From Tepidiphilus olei (lineage in GTDB: Bacteria > Pseudomonadota > Gammaproteobacteria > Burkholderiales > Rhodocyclaceae), in NCBI RefSeq assembly GCF_006980705.1, contig NZ_SBHO01000002.1, positions 280,389 to 344,388 of the forward strand: 64,000 bases of DNA, given 5' to 3'. The notes below the pieces were generated by a model, which was not told where the DNA came from, did not search any database, and saw nothing but the letters and a program-made list of their open reading frames with translations. Every line of letters starts with the position of its first letter. The stretch's first letter is position 1. The translations under genes and the position numbers were made by a program. Positions 18,978 through 29,388 of the stretch are shown here, piece after piece.

Positions 18978-20093
18978 ATGCTCTTTCTCGAATCGACCCG
19001 CGACCAGCTGCTGCAACCGCTGCTGGCCACCAGTGGCGTGGTCGAAAAACGCCAGACGAAACCCATCCTCGCCAACGTGCTGCTCGAGCGCGACGCCGGC
19101 CGCCTCGGGCTCACCGCCACCGACGGCGAGATGCAGCTCGCCGTCCACATCGACGCGAGCGAGCTGCCGGGCGAAGAAGGAAGACTCACCGTCAATGCGA
19201 AAAAACTGCTCGACATCCTGCGCAGCCTTCCCGAAGGCGCGGTGATACGGCTCGAGCGCGACGGCGAGAGCCGCCTCGTCCTGCGCTGCGGTCGCAGCCG
19301 TTTCACCCTGCAGGCGCTGCCGGCAGAGGAATTCCCCCGCCTCGTCCCACCGGAAGGCGAAGACGCGCCCATGCGGCTCACCCAGCGCGAGCTGCGCCGC
19401 CTCATCGCGCTCACCTCCTACGCCATGGCGCAGCAGGACATCCGCTACTACCTCGTGGGCATGCTCTTTGCCGCCGAAGGCGACCGGCTCGACGTGGTGA
19501 CCACCGACAGCCACCGGCTGGCTCATTGCGCGCAACCTCTGGCCGAACCCTTGGCGAGCGCGCGCGAAGCCATCGTGCCGCGCAAGGCGGTGGGCGAGCT
19601 GCAGCGGCTGCTCACCGATTCCGACGATACGGTGGAAGTGCGCATCGCCGACAAGCAGATCGTGTTCCGCTTCAAGGACAGCGAATTCCTCAGCAAGATC
19701 ATCGACGGGCGATTCCCCGATTTTCGTCGTGTCATTCCCCAAGGGCACCCCATCCGTGTCTCTTTCGTTCGCACCGAACTGCAGCAAGCCTTGCAGCGCG
19801 TGGCGATCCTTGCCAGCGACAAGATCCGCCCGGTCAAACTCTCCTTCTCCCCGGGGCTGGTGCGCCTGTCGAGCCACAACGCCGAACAGGAAGAGGCCAT
19901 CGAGGAGATCGAGATCGCCTACGACGGCGAACCGCTGGAGATCGGCTTCAACGTCGGCTATCTGCTCGACGTACTGAGCGCGCTCACCAACGAAGTCGTG
20001 CATCTGTCGCTCAAGGACGGCAACGCCGCCGCCCTCATCACCGTCCCCGAGGACGAGCGCTTCGAATACGTCGTGATGCCGATGCGCCTGTAG
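18978..20093 (+). CDS. dnaN: DNA polymerase III beta subunit (sliding clamp)
   Basis: DnaN forms the ring-shaped dimer that tethers polymerase III to DNA. The 371-residue protein has the three repeated clamp domains and ends in EYVVMPMRL, the conserved tail. The N-terminal MLFLESTRDQLLQPL and the KPILANVLLE segment are standard. A ribosome site, GGAGAGG, precedes the ATG. It is part of the dnaA-dnaN-gyrB series and is followed 63 bases later by gyrB. Confidence 0.97.
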   Translation: MLFLESTRDQLLQPLLATSGVVEKRQTKPILANVLLERDAGRLGLTATDGEMQLAVHIDASELPGEEGRLTVNAKKLLDILRSLPEGAVIRLERDGESRLVLRCGRSRFTLQALPAEEFPRLVPPEGEDAPMRLTQRELRRLIALTSYAMAQQDIRYYLVGMLFAAEGDRLDVVTTDSHRLAHCAQPLAEPLASAREAIVPRKAVGELQRLLTDSDDTVEVRIADKQIVFRFKDSEFLSKIIDGRFPDFRRVIPQGHPIRVSFVRTELQQALQRVAILASDKIRPVKLSFSPGLVRLSSHNAEQEEAIEEIEIAYDGEPLEIGFNVGYLLDVLSALTNEVVHLSLKDGNAAALITVPEDERFEYVVMPMRL

Positions 20094-22646
<2,553 letters not shown>

Positions 22647-22651
22647 GACCG

Positions 22652-22683
22652 GCGACGGCGCCTCATTCGAGGCTCGCCGTCGC
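22652..22683. terminator. Inverted repeat at the gyrB/exporter convergence
   Basis: GCGACGGCG (22652-22660) pairs perfectly with CGCCGTCGC (22675-22683) across a 14-base loop. It lies just after gyrB and overlaps the end of the convergent gene. There is no T-tract, so termination would be weak or factor-assisted. Confidence 0.45.
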
Positions 22684-23325
22684 GAGCTTCATCCCGAAGG
22701 CGACGAAGAGCGCCCCGACCGCGCCGGTGCCGCCGATGGCGAGCCGCCGGCGCCGGCGGAAGGCCGCGGCGAGCTTGGCGCCGGCAAGCACGAGCGTAGC
22801 GAGATAGGTCATGCTGCACAGCTGCACCGACACGCCCAGCACCAGGAAAGCGAGCAGCGGATGACCCGCCTGCGGGTCCACGAACTGGATGAAAAAAGAA
22901 AAGAAGAAGAGAATGGCCTTCGGGTTCATCAGGCTGATGAGCAAAGCCGAACGGAAGGGGTGCAAGGCCCCGGTGCGCACTTCTTCTTCGGGCGCGGCGA
23001 TCGCCTCGCCGCGGCGCATGGCCTGGCTCGCCCGCCAGGCGGCGCGCATCAGCTGCAGGCCGATCCAGCAGAGGTAAGCCGCCCCGGCGAGCCTGAGCCC
23101 TAGAAAAAGCGCCGGTACGAGCTTCAGAAGCGACGCAGCCCCGAATACCGCCGCACACATCAACACCGTATCTCCCACGAGTACCCCCAGTGCGGCCCAG
23201 GCGCCGCTGCGCCAGCCGTGTCTCGAAGCCGATGTCATGACGTAGAGCGAGTTCGGCCCCGGTAGGAGTACGACGAAAATGGTGCCGAGCAGGAAGGTGG
23301 GGTAGTCGACGATACCGAGTGACAT
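22663..23325 (-). CDS. leuE: LysE/RhtB family amino acid exporter, LeuE-like
   Basis: Inner membrane exporter of 220 residues with about six membrane segments. The N-terminal FLLGTIFVVLLPGPNSLYVM with its PGPN motif is the LysE/RhtB hallmark, and LLISLMNPKAILFFFSFFIQF is the second conserved block. The overall pattern is closest to E. coli LeuE, which exports leucine and related neutral amino acids. That substrate is an inference. It is monocistronic on the minus strand and convergent with gyrB. Confidence 0.8.
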   Translation of the reverse strand: MSLGIVDYPTFLLGTIFVVLLPGPNSLYVMTSASRHGWRSGAWAALGVLVGDTVLMCAAVFGAASLLKLVPALFLGLRLAGAAYLCWIGLQLMRAAWRASQAMRRGEAIAAPEEEVRTGALHPFRSALLISLMNPKAILFFFSFFIQFVDPQAGHPLLAFLVLGVSVQLCSMTYLATLVLAGAKLAAAFRRRRRLAIGGTGAVGALFVAFGMKLATASLE

Positions 23326-23484
23326 GGCCGGATCCGAAGAAACTGGATAAGCTCCATGCTAGCCGATCTTTCGCGCTTCGAGTATGGCGGTAAATCGCAA
23401 CGCTTGACCACCCCCATTCTGGCTGCTATAAAGCGGCTGAGCTGGCGTCAGACCGGTCCTTGTCATCGACCAAAGGAGAAAACC

Positions 23485-24432
23485 ATGGGTGCGATCCGTC
23501 ATTTCGTCGCTGCGCTCGGCTTGTGCGCTTTCGCCGCCGCAGCCCAAGCGCAGACTTACATCACCGTGCTCACCGGCGGCACCAGCGGGGTCTATTACCC
23601 ACTGGGAGTGGCGCTGTCCAAGATCTACGGCGAAGCCATCCCCGGCGCGAAGACGAGCGTCCAGGCGACCAAGGCGAGCGCGGAAAATCTCAATCTCCTG
23701 CAAGCCGGTCGTGGCGAAGTGGCCTTCTCACTGGGTGATGCCGTCGCCCAGGCCTGGGCAGGGAACGAGGAAGCCGGTTTCAAGCAGAAGCTCGACAAAT
23801 TGCGGGCGCTGGCGGCGATCTATCCTAATTACATACAGATCGTGGCGAACAGGGAATCCGGCATCCGCTCACTGCAGGACCTGCGAGGCAAGCGCCTGTC
23901 GGTGGGGGCCCCGCGCTCGGGCACCGAACTCAACGCGCGCGCCGTACTCGCCGCAGCGGGTCTTTCCTACGCCGATCTCGGCAAGGTCGAATACCTTCCC
24001 TTCGGCGAATCGGTCGAACTGATGAAGAACCGCCAGCTCGATGCCACCCTACAGTCCGCCGGACTCGGTGTGGCCTCGATCCGCGACCTCGCGACCAACG
24101 TGCCGATCGTCGTCGTTCCGGTGCCGCCGGAAATCGTCGCCAAGATCGGCGACCCGGCCTATCAGCCGGCGGTGATCCCGGCCGGCACCTATACGGGTCA
24201 GGAGCAGGACGTCCCGACGGTGGCGGTGCGCAACCTGCTGGTGACGCACAGCGGCGTTCCGGAAGAAGTGGTCTATCTCATGACGAAATCGATGTTCGAG
24301 CATCTCGACGAGCTCGTCGCCGCGCATACCGCCGCCAAAGGGATCAAACTCGAAGAAGCCACCAGCGGCTTGCCGATCCCCCTGCATCCGGGAGCGGAGC
24401 GCTATTATCGAGAAGCCGGCGTGCTCCGCTAA
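23485..24432 (+). CDS. TAXI-type TRAP transporter substrate-binding protein
   Basis: Periplasmic receptor of the TAXI (TRAP-associated extracytoplasmic immunogenic) class, 315 residues. A signal peptide (ALGLCAFAAAAQAQ) precedes the mature protein, which begins TYITVLTGGTSGVYYPLG, a segment very typical of the family. The ATG at 23485 has AAAGGAG seven bases upstream; the frame is open to 23356 but that part lacks coding character. TAXI receptors bind carboxylates such as glutamate or 2-oxo acids; the ligand here is unknown. It is followed by its fused permease and the DUF1850 gene. Confidence 0.93.
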   Translation: MGAIRHFVAALGLCAFAAAAQAQTYITVLTGGTSGVYYPLGVALSKIYGEAIPGAKTSVQATKASAENLNLLQAGRGEVAFSLGDAVAQAWAGNEEAGFKQKLDKLRALAAIYPNYIQIVANRESGIRSLQDLRGKRLSVGAPRSGTELNARAVLAAAGLSYADLGKVEYLPFGESVELMKNRQLDATLQSAGLGVASIRDLATNVPIVVVPVPPEIVAKIGDPAYQPAVIPAGTYTGQEQDVPTVAVRNLLVTHSGVPEEVVYLMTKSMFEHLDELVAAHTAAKGIKLEEATSGLPIPLHPGAERYYREAGVLR

Positions 24433-24447
24433 ACGGATAGGTGCACC

Positions 24448-26487
24448 ATGCACCACGGCTTCGACCAGACGGAGGATGAGAGAAAAGGCTTCGCGTCGCG
24501 CCTGCTTTTTCTCGTCGCGGTGAGCTTTTCGCTCTTTCAAATCTATACCGCGGCCTTCACCCCTTTTTCCTCCCTGGTCACGCGTGCCGTCCACGTCGGT
24601 TTCCTGCTCATACTCACTTTCGGATTCCTCGCCCGAGATGGCTTCGTGCGGGGAAAACGGCTGATTCCATCGCTGTTTCTCGTCTGCGTGCTGCTTTCCG
24701 CGGCCGTAGCCTTCTATCAATGGATCTTCGAGCATGAGTTGATGCTGCGCTCGGGCGATCCGACCCGTATCGATCTATGGGTCGGCGCAGTGCTCCTGAT
24801 GCTCGTCTTTTTGGCCACCCAACGCATGATGGGCTGGGCCTTGCCGCTCATCTGCGGCGTACTCGTGCTCTACGCCGTCTATGGTCGCTGGCTTCCTGGG
24901 CCATTTAATCACCGCGGTTATCCCTGGGAACAGGTGATCGAACACCTTTCTTTCGGCACGGAAGGGATCTACGGCATTCCCATCTACGTCAGCTCGACCT
25001 ACATCTTCCTCTTCATCCTCTTCGGCGCCTTTCTCGAGCGCGCCGGCATGCTTAAGCTCTTTACCGACTTCGCCTTGGGTTTGGTCGGTCACACCCAAGG
25101 CGGTCCGGCAAAAGTCGGGGTGATCGCTTCGGGACTGATGGGAACGATCAACGGCAGCGGCGTAGCCAATGTCGTGACGACCGGCCAGTTCACGATCCGG
25201 TTGATGAAACGCTTCGGCTACCGTCCAGAATTCGCCGGTGGGGTCGAGGCTACGGCCAGCATGGGCGGCCAGATCATGCCGCCGGTGATGGGCGCAGTGG
25301 CCTTCATCATGGCCGAGACGATCGGCGTAGCGTACGTGGAAGTGGTGCGTGCGGCGCTCATCCCAGCGATTCTCTATTTTCTCACGGCGTTTTTGGTGGT
25401 ACATCTCGAAGCAGGCCGCTTGGGCCTGACCGGAATGCCCAAGGAGAATCTACCCAATCCGTGGCGCGCGGTGCGCGAGCGCTGGTACCTGGTGCTGCCG
25501 CTGGCGGTGCTGGTCTATCTGCTCTTTTCCGGCTATACGCCGCTCTTCGCCGGGCTCGTCGGATTACTGCTCACCGTCGTTCTGATCCTAGGCACCATCC
25601 TCTCGACCGCGCTGCTCACCAAAGCGCTCCGTTTCCTCTTCTGGATAGCTCTCGGCGTGATGTGCTCGACTTTCCTGCGCTGGGGAATCACCCCGGTGTT
25701 GGTGCTGATCGCCGTGCTGGTGTTTGCCTGCGCCTTGAATACGAAGAGCCGGCCTACCCTGAAAGACTTGGTGTCGGCCCTGGCCGAAGGCGCGCGCCAG
25801 GCACTGCCGGTGGGAATCGCCTGTGCCCAGGTCGGCGTCATCATCGGCGTGATGACCCTCACCGGCGCGGCTTCGAGCTTTGCCAATGCCGTGCTCGCCG
25901 TAGGAGAGCAAAGTCTCTTTTTGTCGTTGCTCCTGACGATGCTCGTGTGCCTGGTACTGGGCATGGGCATCCCGACCATCCCCAACTACATCATCACCAG
26001 CTCGCTCGCCGCCCCAGCGCTGTTGCACCTAGACGTACCGCTCATCGTGAGCCACATGTTCGTCTTCTATTTCGGCATCATGGCCGATCTCACGCCCCCC
26101 GTGGCCTTGGCCTGTTTCGCTGCCGCACCTATCGCGGGGGCCCCGGGTCTGGCCATCAGCTTGCAGGCGATCCGTGTGGCAGCGGCCGGGTTCGTCATCC
26201 CTTTCATGACGGTGTATACCCCGGCGCTGATGCTGCAGGGTGACCCGGGATGGTTGGAAGTCGGCTACATCGTCTTCAAAGTAATCGTGGCGATCTGGCT
26301 GTGGGGCTGTACGGCGATCGGCTACTGGCTCGGCCCCCTGTCCTGGTTCGAGCGGCTGTGGGCTTTCGCCGCCGCGGCCTTGCTCGTAATCGCCATGCCC
26401 ATCACCGATGAATTGGGCCTGCTGGCCGGGGCGATCATCCTGTTCCAGCACGTCTGGCGCCATCGTCGTAGGTCTTCGCCGACATGA
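24448..26487 (+). CDS. TRAP transporter fused permease (4TM/12TM)
   Basis: A 679-residue integral membrane protein with many hydrophobic segments. The first four to five resemble the small DctQ-type subunit and the rest the large DctM-type subunit; such fusions accompany TAXI receptors. The conserved GLMGTINGSGVANVVTTGQF and GMGIPTIPNYIITSSLAAPAL motifs belong to the transport core. It should drive sodium-dependent import of the TAXI-bound solute. It begins 15 bases after the receptor gene and overlaps the next gene by ATGA. Confidence 0.93.
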   Translation: MHHGFDQTEDERKGFASRLLFLVAVSFSLFQIYTAAFTPFSSLVTRAVHVGFLLILTFGFLARDGFVRGKRLIPSLFLVCVLLSAAVAFYQWIFEHELMLRSGDPTRIDLWVGAVLLMLVFLATQRMMGWALPLICGVLVLYAVYGRWLPGPFNHRGYPWEQVIEHLSFGTEGIYGIPIYVSSTYIFLFILFGAFLERAGMLKLFTDFALGLVGHTQGGPAKVGVIASGLMGTINGSGVANVVTTGQFTIRLMKRFGYRPEFAGGVEATASMGGQIMPPVMGAVAFIMAETIGVAYVEVVRAALIPAILYFLTAFLVVHLEAGRLGLTGMPKENLPNPWRAVRERWYLVLPLAVLVYLLFSGYTPLFAGLVGLLLTVVLILGTILSTALLTKALRFLFWIALGVMCSTFLRWGITPVLVLIAVLVFACALNTKSRPTLKDLVSALAEGARQALPVGIACAQVGVIIGVMTLTGAASSFANAVLAVGEQSLFLSLLLTMLVCLVLGMGIPTIPNYIITSSLAAPALLHLDVPLIVSHMFVFYFGIMADLTPPVALACFAAAPIAGAPGLAISLQAIRVAAAGFVIPFMTVYTPALMLQGDPGWLEVGYIVFKVIVAIWLWGCTAIGYWLGPLSWFERLWAFAAAALLVIAMPITDELGLLAGAIILFQHVWRHRRRSSPT

Positions 26488-26942
26488 TCGGTCTTTGCCT
26501 GAGCGTGCTGGGAACGACGGTCTTGCTACCGGTGAGCGTCTTCACCTTGAGCTGGCAGCATTCGATCGAGAAGACGCAGTGGGAAGAGCGCTGGCGCATC
26601 GAGGAGGGCGAGTCGCCCCAGCTCGTCTTCGTCGAAGGCCGCATCCATGGTTCGGGGGCAGGGATGGAACCACCGCCTCGGGCGAAGAGGGAAAACGGCG
26701 TCTGGGTCTATGAGGAAGCCTTGCGCCTTCCTGCGCTGCATCTGGCCCATTCGCCGTTCGCATCGCCCTATCGCCTCTGCCCGGGTGACGAAGCCTGTCA
26801 TGCGCTCGAGGTCTGGCTGCCCGGATTGCCGGAGATCGGCGAGGTCGAGCTCTTTCCCTGCTCGCCTTCTTCGCCGAGTTCTCCGCCGAGCGCGGCCGAG
26901 AGCGCCGGCAGCATGGAACGCAAGGTCTCGGCGAAGAGGTAG
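26484..26942 (+). CDS. DUF1850 protein associated with TAXI-TRAP transporter
   Basis: A 152-residue protein of the DUF1850 family, found next to TAXI-TRAP genes. An N-terminal hydrophobic stretch (LSVLGTTVLLPVSVFTL) suggests export or anchoring. The family core is clear: WQHSIEKTQWEERWRIE and VEGRIHGSGAGMEPPP. Function is unknown; association suggests a role in assembly or substrate handling of the transporter. Its last 145 bases overlap the 3' end of rdgC on the opposite strand, and its Ser/Pro-rich C-terminal tail may be partly a by-product of that overlap. Confidence 0.85.
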   Translation: MIGLCLSVLGTTVLLPVSVFTLSWQHSIEKTQWEERWRIEEGESPQLVFVEGRIHGSGAGMEPPPRAKRENGVWVYEEALRLPALHLAHSPFASPYRLCPGDEACHALEVWLPGLPEIGEVELFPCSPSSPSSPPSAAESAGSMERKVSAKR

Positions 26943-27772
26943 AACCGCCCCTCGAAGCGCTCGCGGGCATCGCGCGCCTCGCCCGTCGTCTCGTCCTCCG
27001 CATCGGTGCGCGCGAGCCGTTTGAGCGCCCCGTCGGCGGTGAGCACGAAACTCAGCCGATCGGCGTAGGCGAGCGCGAGCCGCGTCGGGCGTTTGCCGGC
27101 CGCGAGGTGCGAGCGGATCTCGGCGGCCACGCTGCCTTCTCCCAGCGGCAGGCGGGCATAGCGCACGAGGGCGCGGCTGTCGTCCTGCGCCTCGAGCTGG
27201 ACCTCGTCTTCGAGCGAGAAGGGGCCTGGAGCCTCCGCCGCGAGCAGCCAGTCGGCCATCGCCGACGTGGGGGCGAGCCGGGTACGCCAGGGTTTCAAGG
27301 GAAAGCGTTCGACAGTGGCGCGCAGCGTGTCGATCACCCGTTCGGCGAGCGCAAGGCTGCCGGCATCGACGGCGAACCATCCCTCGCGCGGGTCGATCCA
27401 CACCGGCACGCGTCGACGCCGGGTGAAGGCGCGCGGTAGCCACTCGGCGCGAATGGCTTCACGCAGCTCGCGCAGTTCCTTGCGCGACAGGGGATAGCCC
27501 CGTTCGTCGGCGATCGCCTCGGCGCGCTGTTCGGCCTCGGCCTTGACCACGCTCGCCGGCAGGAGACGCTCCTCGCGCACCCAATGCGCCAGCCAGTGTC
27601 CTCCTACGTCCGCAATGGCCTCGTCGTCACCGAAGGGCGGCGCCCAGCCCTCGCTCGTTTCGTTCTGCGGCCCCACCGGCAGAAAGGGACGACGGAGGAA
27701 GAGCTCGTTCCAGTAGGTGCGCCCTTCCTTGCCATCCCATCGGTATAGTCGCAGGTTCTTGAATTCGATCAT
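26798..27772 (-). CDS. rdgC: Recombination-associated protein RdgC
   Basis: RdgC is a ring-forming DNA-binding protein that modulates RecA-dependent recombination. The protein begins MIEFKNLRLYRW, as in the family, and shows GWAPPFG, LLPASVVKAEAEQ and LPRAFTRRRRVPVWIDP. The C-terminal LPALSAALGGE block matches the end of E. coli RdgC, but about 25 extra residues follow, lying opposite the DUF1850 gene. The ATG at 27772 overlaps the stop of the upstream AtaL-like gene. The length of 324 residues is slightly above the usual 300. Confidence 0.92.
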   Translation of the reverse strand: MIEFKNLRLYRWDGKEGRTYWNELFLRRPFLPVGPQNETSEGWAPPFGDDEAIADVGGHWLAHWVREERLLPASVVKAEAEQRAEAIADERGYPLSRKELRELREAIRAEWLPRAFTRRRRVPVWIDPREGWFAVDAGSLALAERVIDTLRATVERFPLKPWRTRLAPTSAMADWLLAAEAPGPFSLEDEVQLEAQDDSRALVRYARLPLGEGSVAAEIRSHLAAGKRPTRLALAYADRLSFVLTADGALKRLARTDAEDETTGEARDARERFEGRFYLFAETLRSMLPALSAALGGELGEEGEQGKSSTSPISGNPGSQTSSA

Positions 27773-28227
27773 GCTTTCCCTCGTTTCTTCCGTGCGATCG
27801 CGACGATGCGCGCCATGGTGTCGGCATCGGCCGCGGCGTAGGCCTTGGCGAGCCATTCGGCCACGGGTCGTCCGTCGGGCGCGAGCAGTGCCTCGTCCAG
27901 GGTGGTGTCGTAGCGAAAATTCAGCCCCAAGCGTCCGCGCTCATCGACGAGCGAGATCTCCAGAGTTCCGCCGGGCCGGCCTCCCTGGGGTTCGACGATG
28001 AAACGCAGGCGTTTTCCCTCTTCCCACTCGACGCGATCACGGTAGCTGTCGTGGCCGAAGTGCAGCCGGCGCAGCACGTGCGCTGGGCCTCGCTCCAGGA
28101 TGTCGCAGCCGGTCATCCCCAGGACGAATTCCTGCGGATGCTCGATGCGCGTTGCCAATCCTTGCCAGACTGCGGCGACATCGAGTGCTTCTTCCGGAGC
28201 GAAGAACAGGCGGTGTTCGAAGTGCAC
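27769..28227 (-). CDS. AtaL-like SRPBCC/START superfamily protein (DUF1857)
   Basis: A 152-residue protein that looks like the AtaL/DUF1857 family: HFEHRLFFAPEEALDVAAVWQGL, HPQEFVLGMTGCDILERG and the LRRLHFGHDSYRDRVEW segment. Such proteins have a helix-grip fold with a ligand cavity; the ligand is unknown. I chose the GTG at 28227 with AAGGGGA seven bases upstream, giving a family-like N-terminus. The frame is open to 28332. Its stop overlaps the rdgC start (ATGA), so the two genes form an operon pointing away from the AT-rich region. Confidence 0.75.
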   Translation of the reverse strand: MHFEHRLFFAPEEALDVAAVWQGLATRIEHPQEFVLGMTGCDILERGPAHVLRRLHFGHDSYRDRVEWEEGKRLRFIVEPQGGRPGGTLEISLVDERGRLGLNFRYDTTLDEALLAPDGRPVAEWLAKAYAAADADTMARIVAIARKKRGKA

Positions 28228-28704
28228 GACGACGTCCCCTTGGAGGTTGCAGGGAAGTCTAGGGGCAAGGGACGACGAGGGCAAGGGGTAGCAGATAGCA
28301 GGACGGGAACGCCGTGATTGGTAGTTGTACACAGATCTTTTATAAAAACTTCTAGTGTTTACTACGCTTGACAGGGTTCTGTGGAAAACTAACTAAAAAC
28401 GATGATTTCGTTGAATTTTTCTTGATGGTGAACAAGGGGAACGAAGGGCTTGCAAGCGGTGTGATGTAGACGAATGCTTTCCGGGGTCCAGAAAAAACGG
28501 GGAGTTTTCCCCAAACTTTCCCACGGTTTCCCTTCGCCTTGTCCACTGTGGCGTATCGGTCACAAAAAACATCAATTTAAAAATGGTTTTTGGTAGGAGA
28601 GCAAAAACATTCCTTTCTTCATGGTTTTTTTGGCGAAGTGAGAAAGGGGTTGACAACCAAATCAAGTAAACAAAAAACCATGTAAACAATGTTTCCTCCA
28701 AATC

Positions 28705-28713
28705 TGTGGATAA
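28705..28713 (-). promoter_or_regulatory. DnaA box
   Basis: TGTGGATAA, perfect reverse-complement match to TTATCCACA, directly beside the A/T-run segment of the non-coding region. Confidence 0.75.
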
Positions 28714-28926
28714 CTTCTTGCCGTCCAAGGCATCTGCACGTTTCCCCGGCGGGAAAACTTTGGGAAAACCCTGGGATGAGCAGTGGGCGGTTTGGGGAGG
28801 AAATTCACCCGATGGGGAAATTTTCCATTGATCCACAAACGATTACCGGAGAATCCTTGTATCCGTGCACCGTCGGCGGGCTGGCGGGAGATGGCAGACA
28901 AACTCGCCTCAGAATTGGGACAGGCT

Positions 28927-28935
28927 TGTGGATAA
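28927..28935 (-). promoter_or_regulatory. DnaA box
   Basis: Second perfect TGTGGATAA in the same region and orientation, 222 bases from the first. Confidence 0.75.
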
Positions 28936-29064
28936 TTTTGTGAAAATCCCAGGATGAGACAAATCCGTTCAAGGACTTGCGCTCGTTTCTTCACGATCCA
29001 CAGGAAGGAGGGCTGGAGTCCATGGCGTTGACATCGTACGCGGCGGCGGTGTATCTTGCCTTTG

Positions 29065-29253
29065 CTTCGGGTGCCCGCTCCGACGTCTTGGGAGCGGGTG
29101 AAACGGGAAGCCGGTGAAGCGGGCATCGTCCTGCCATTCCGGCGCAGCCCCCGCTGCTGTGAGCCTGACGGGAAGCGCATCGGCCACTGTGCCTTCAACG
29201 GCATGGGAAGGCGCGCGAACCGGATGACGGCGAGCCAGAAGACCGGCCCGAAG
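29065..29253 (+). ncRNA. Cobalamin (AdoCbl) riboswitch
   Basis: The leader of the corrin operon shows the B12 riboswitch conserved elements: GGTGCCCGCTC at the P2 start, GGGTGAAACGGGAAGCCGGTG, GCGCAGCCCCCGCTGCTGTG, the GCCACTGTGCC segment and the B12 box AGCCAGAAGACCGGCC. The outer P1 stem is formed by CTTCGGG (29065-29071) and CCCGAAG (29247-29253). It should repress the downstream cobalamin genes when coenzyme B12 is abundant, probably through the 130-base leader before the CbiM-like gene. Confidence 0.95.
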
Positions 29254-29388
29254 TGCGTAGTTGGTGCGAGCCCCGGGGTGTGGGTTTGGCTGACGGTTCG
29301 GGGCGGTCCTTCTCTCTTCCCCTTTCCTCAGGCCCTTTATCTCCTCGTGCGGCTCGTCTTGGCGAAGCCTTCGCAAAGGAGACGGGTC

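Larger units (their letters stand above)
28321..29002. other. AT-rich non-coding region with DnaA boxes; candidate replication origin
   Basis: About 680 bases without a convincing gene, clearly more AT-rich than its surroundings. Perfect DnaA boxes (TGTGGATAA) lie at 28705-28713 and 28927-28935 in the same orientation. One-mismatch copies are at 28325-28333 (TTGTACACA), 28380-28388 (TGTGGAAAA) and 28829-28837 (TGATCCACA), with a weaker one at 28994-29002. A stretch with A and T runs (28561-28690) could be an unwinding element. It also holds repeated GGGAAAA/TTTTCCC motifs. The features fit oriC, but gene polarity of dnaA-dnaN-gyrB argues for an origin near 17.3 kb, so this may be a secondary DnaA-binding locus. 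Confidence 0.55.

Noticed and set aside
17399..19414. 671-codon open frame opposite dnaA and dnaN
   Set aside because: Antisense to two essential genes with clear motifs; no family features.
28393..29204. Open frames within the AT-rich non-coding region
   Set aside because: Unlike the codon pattern of the neighbours, no ribosome sites or domains; the sequence is better explained by DnaA boxes and the riboswitch.
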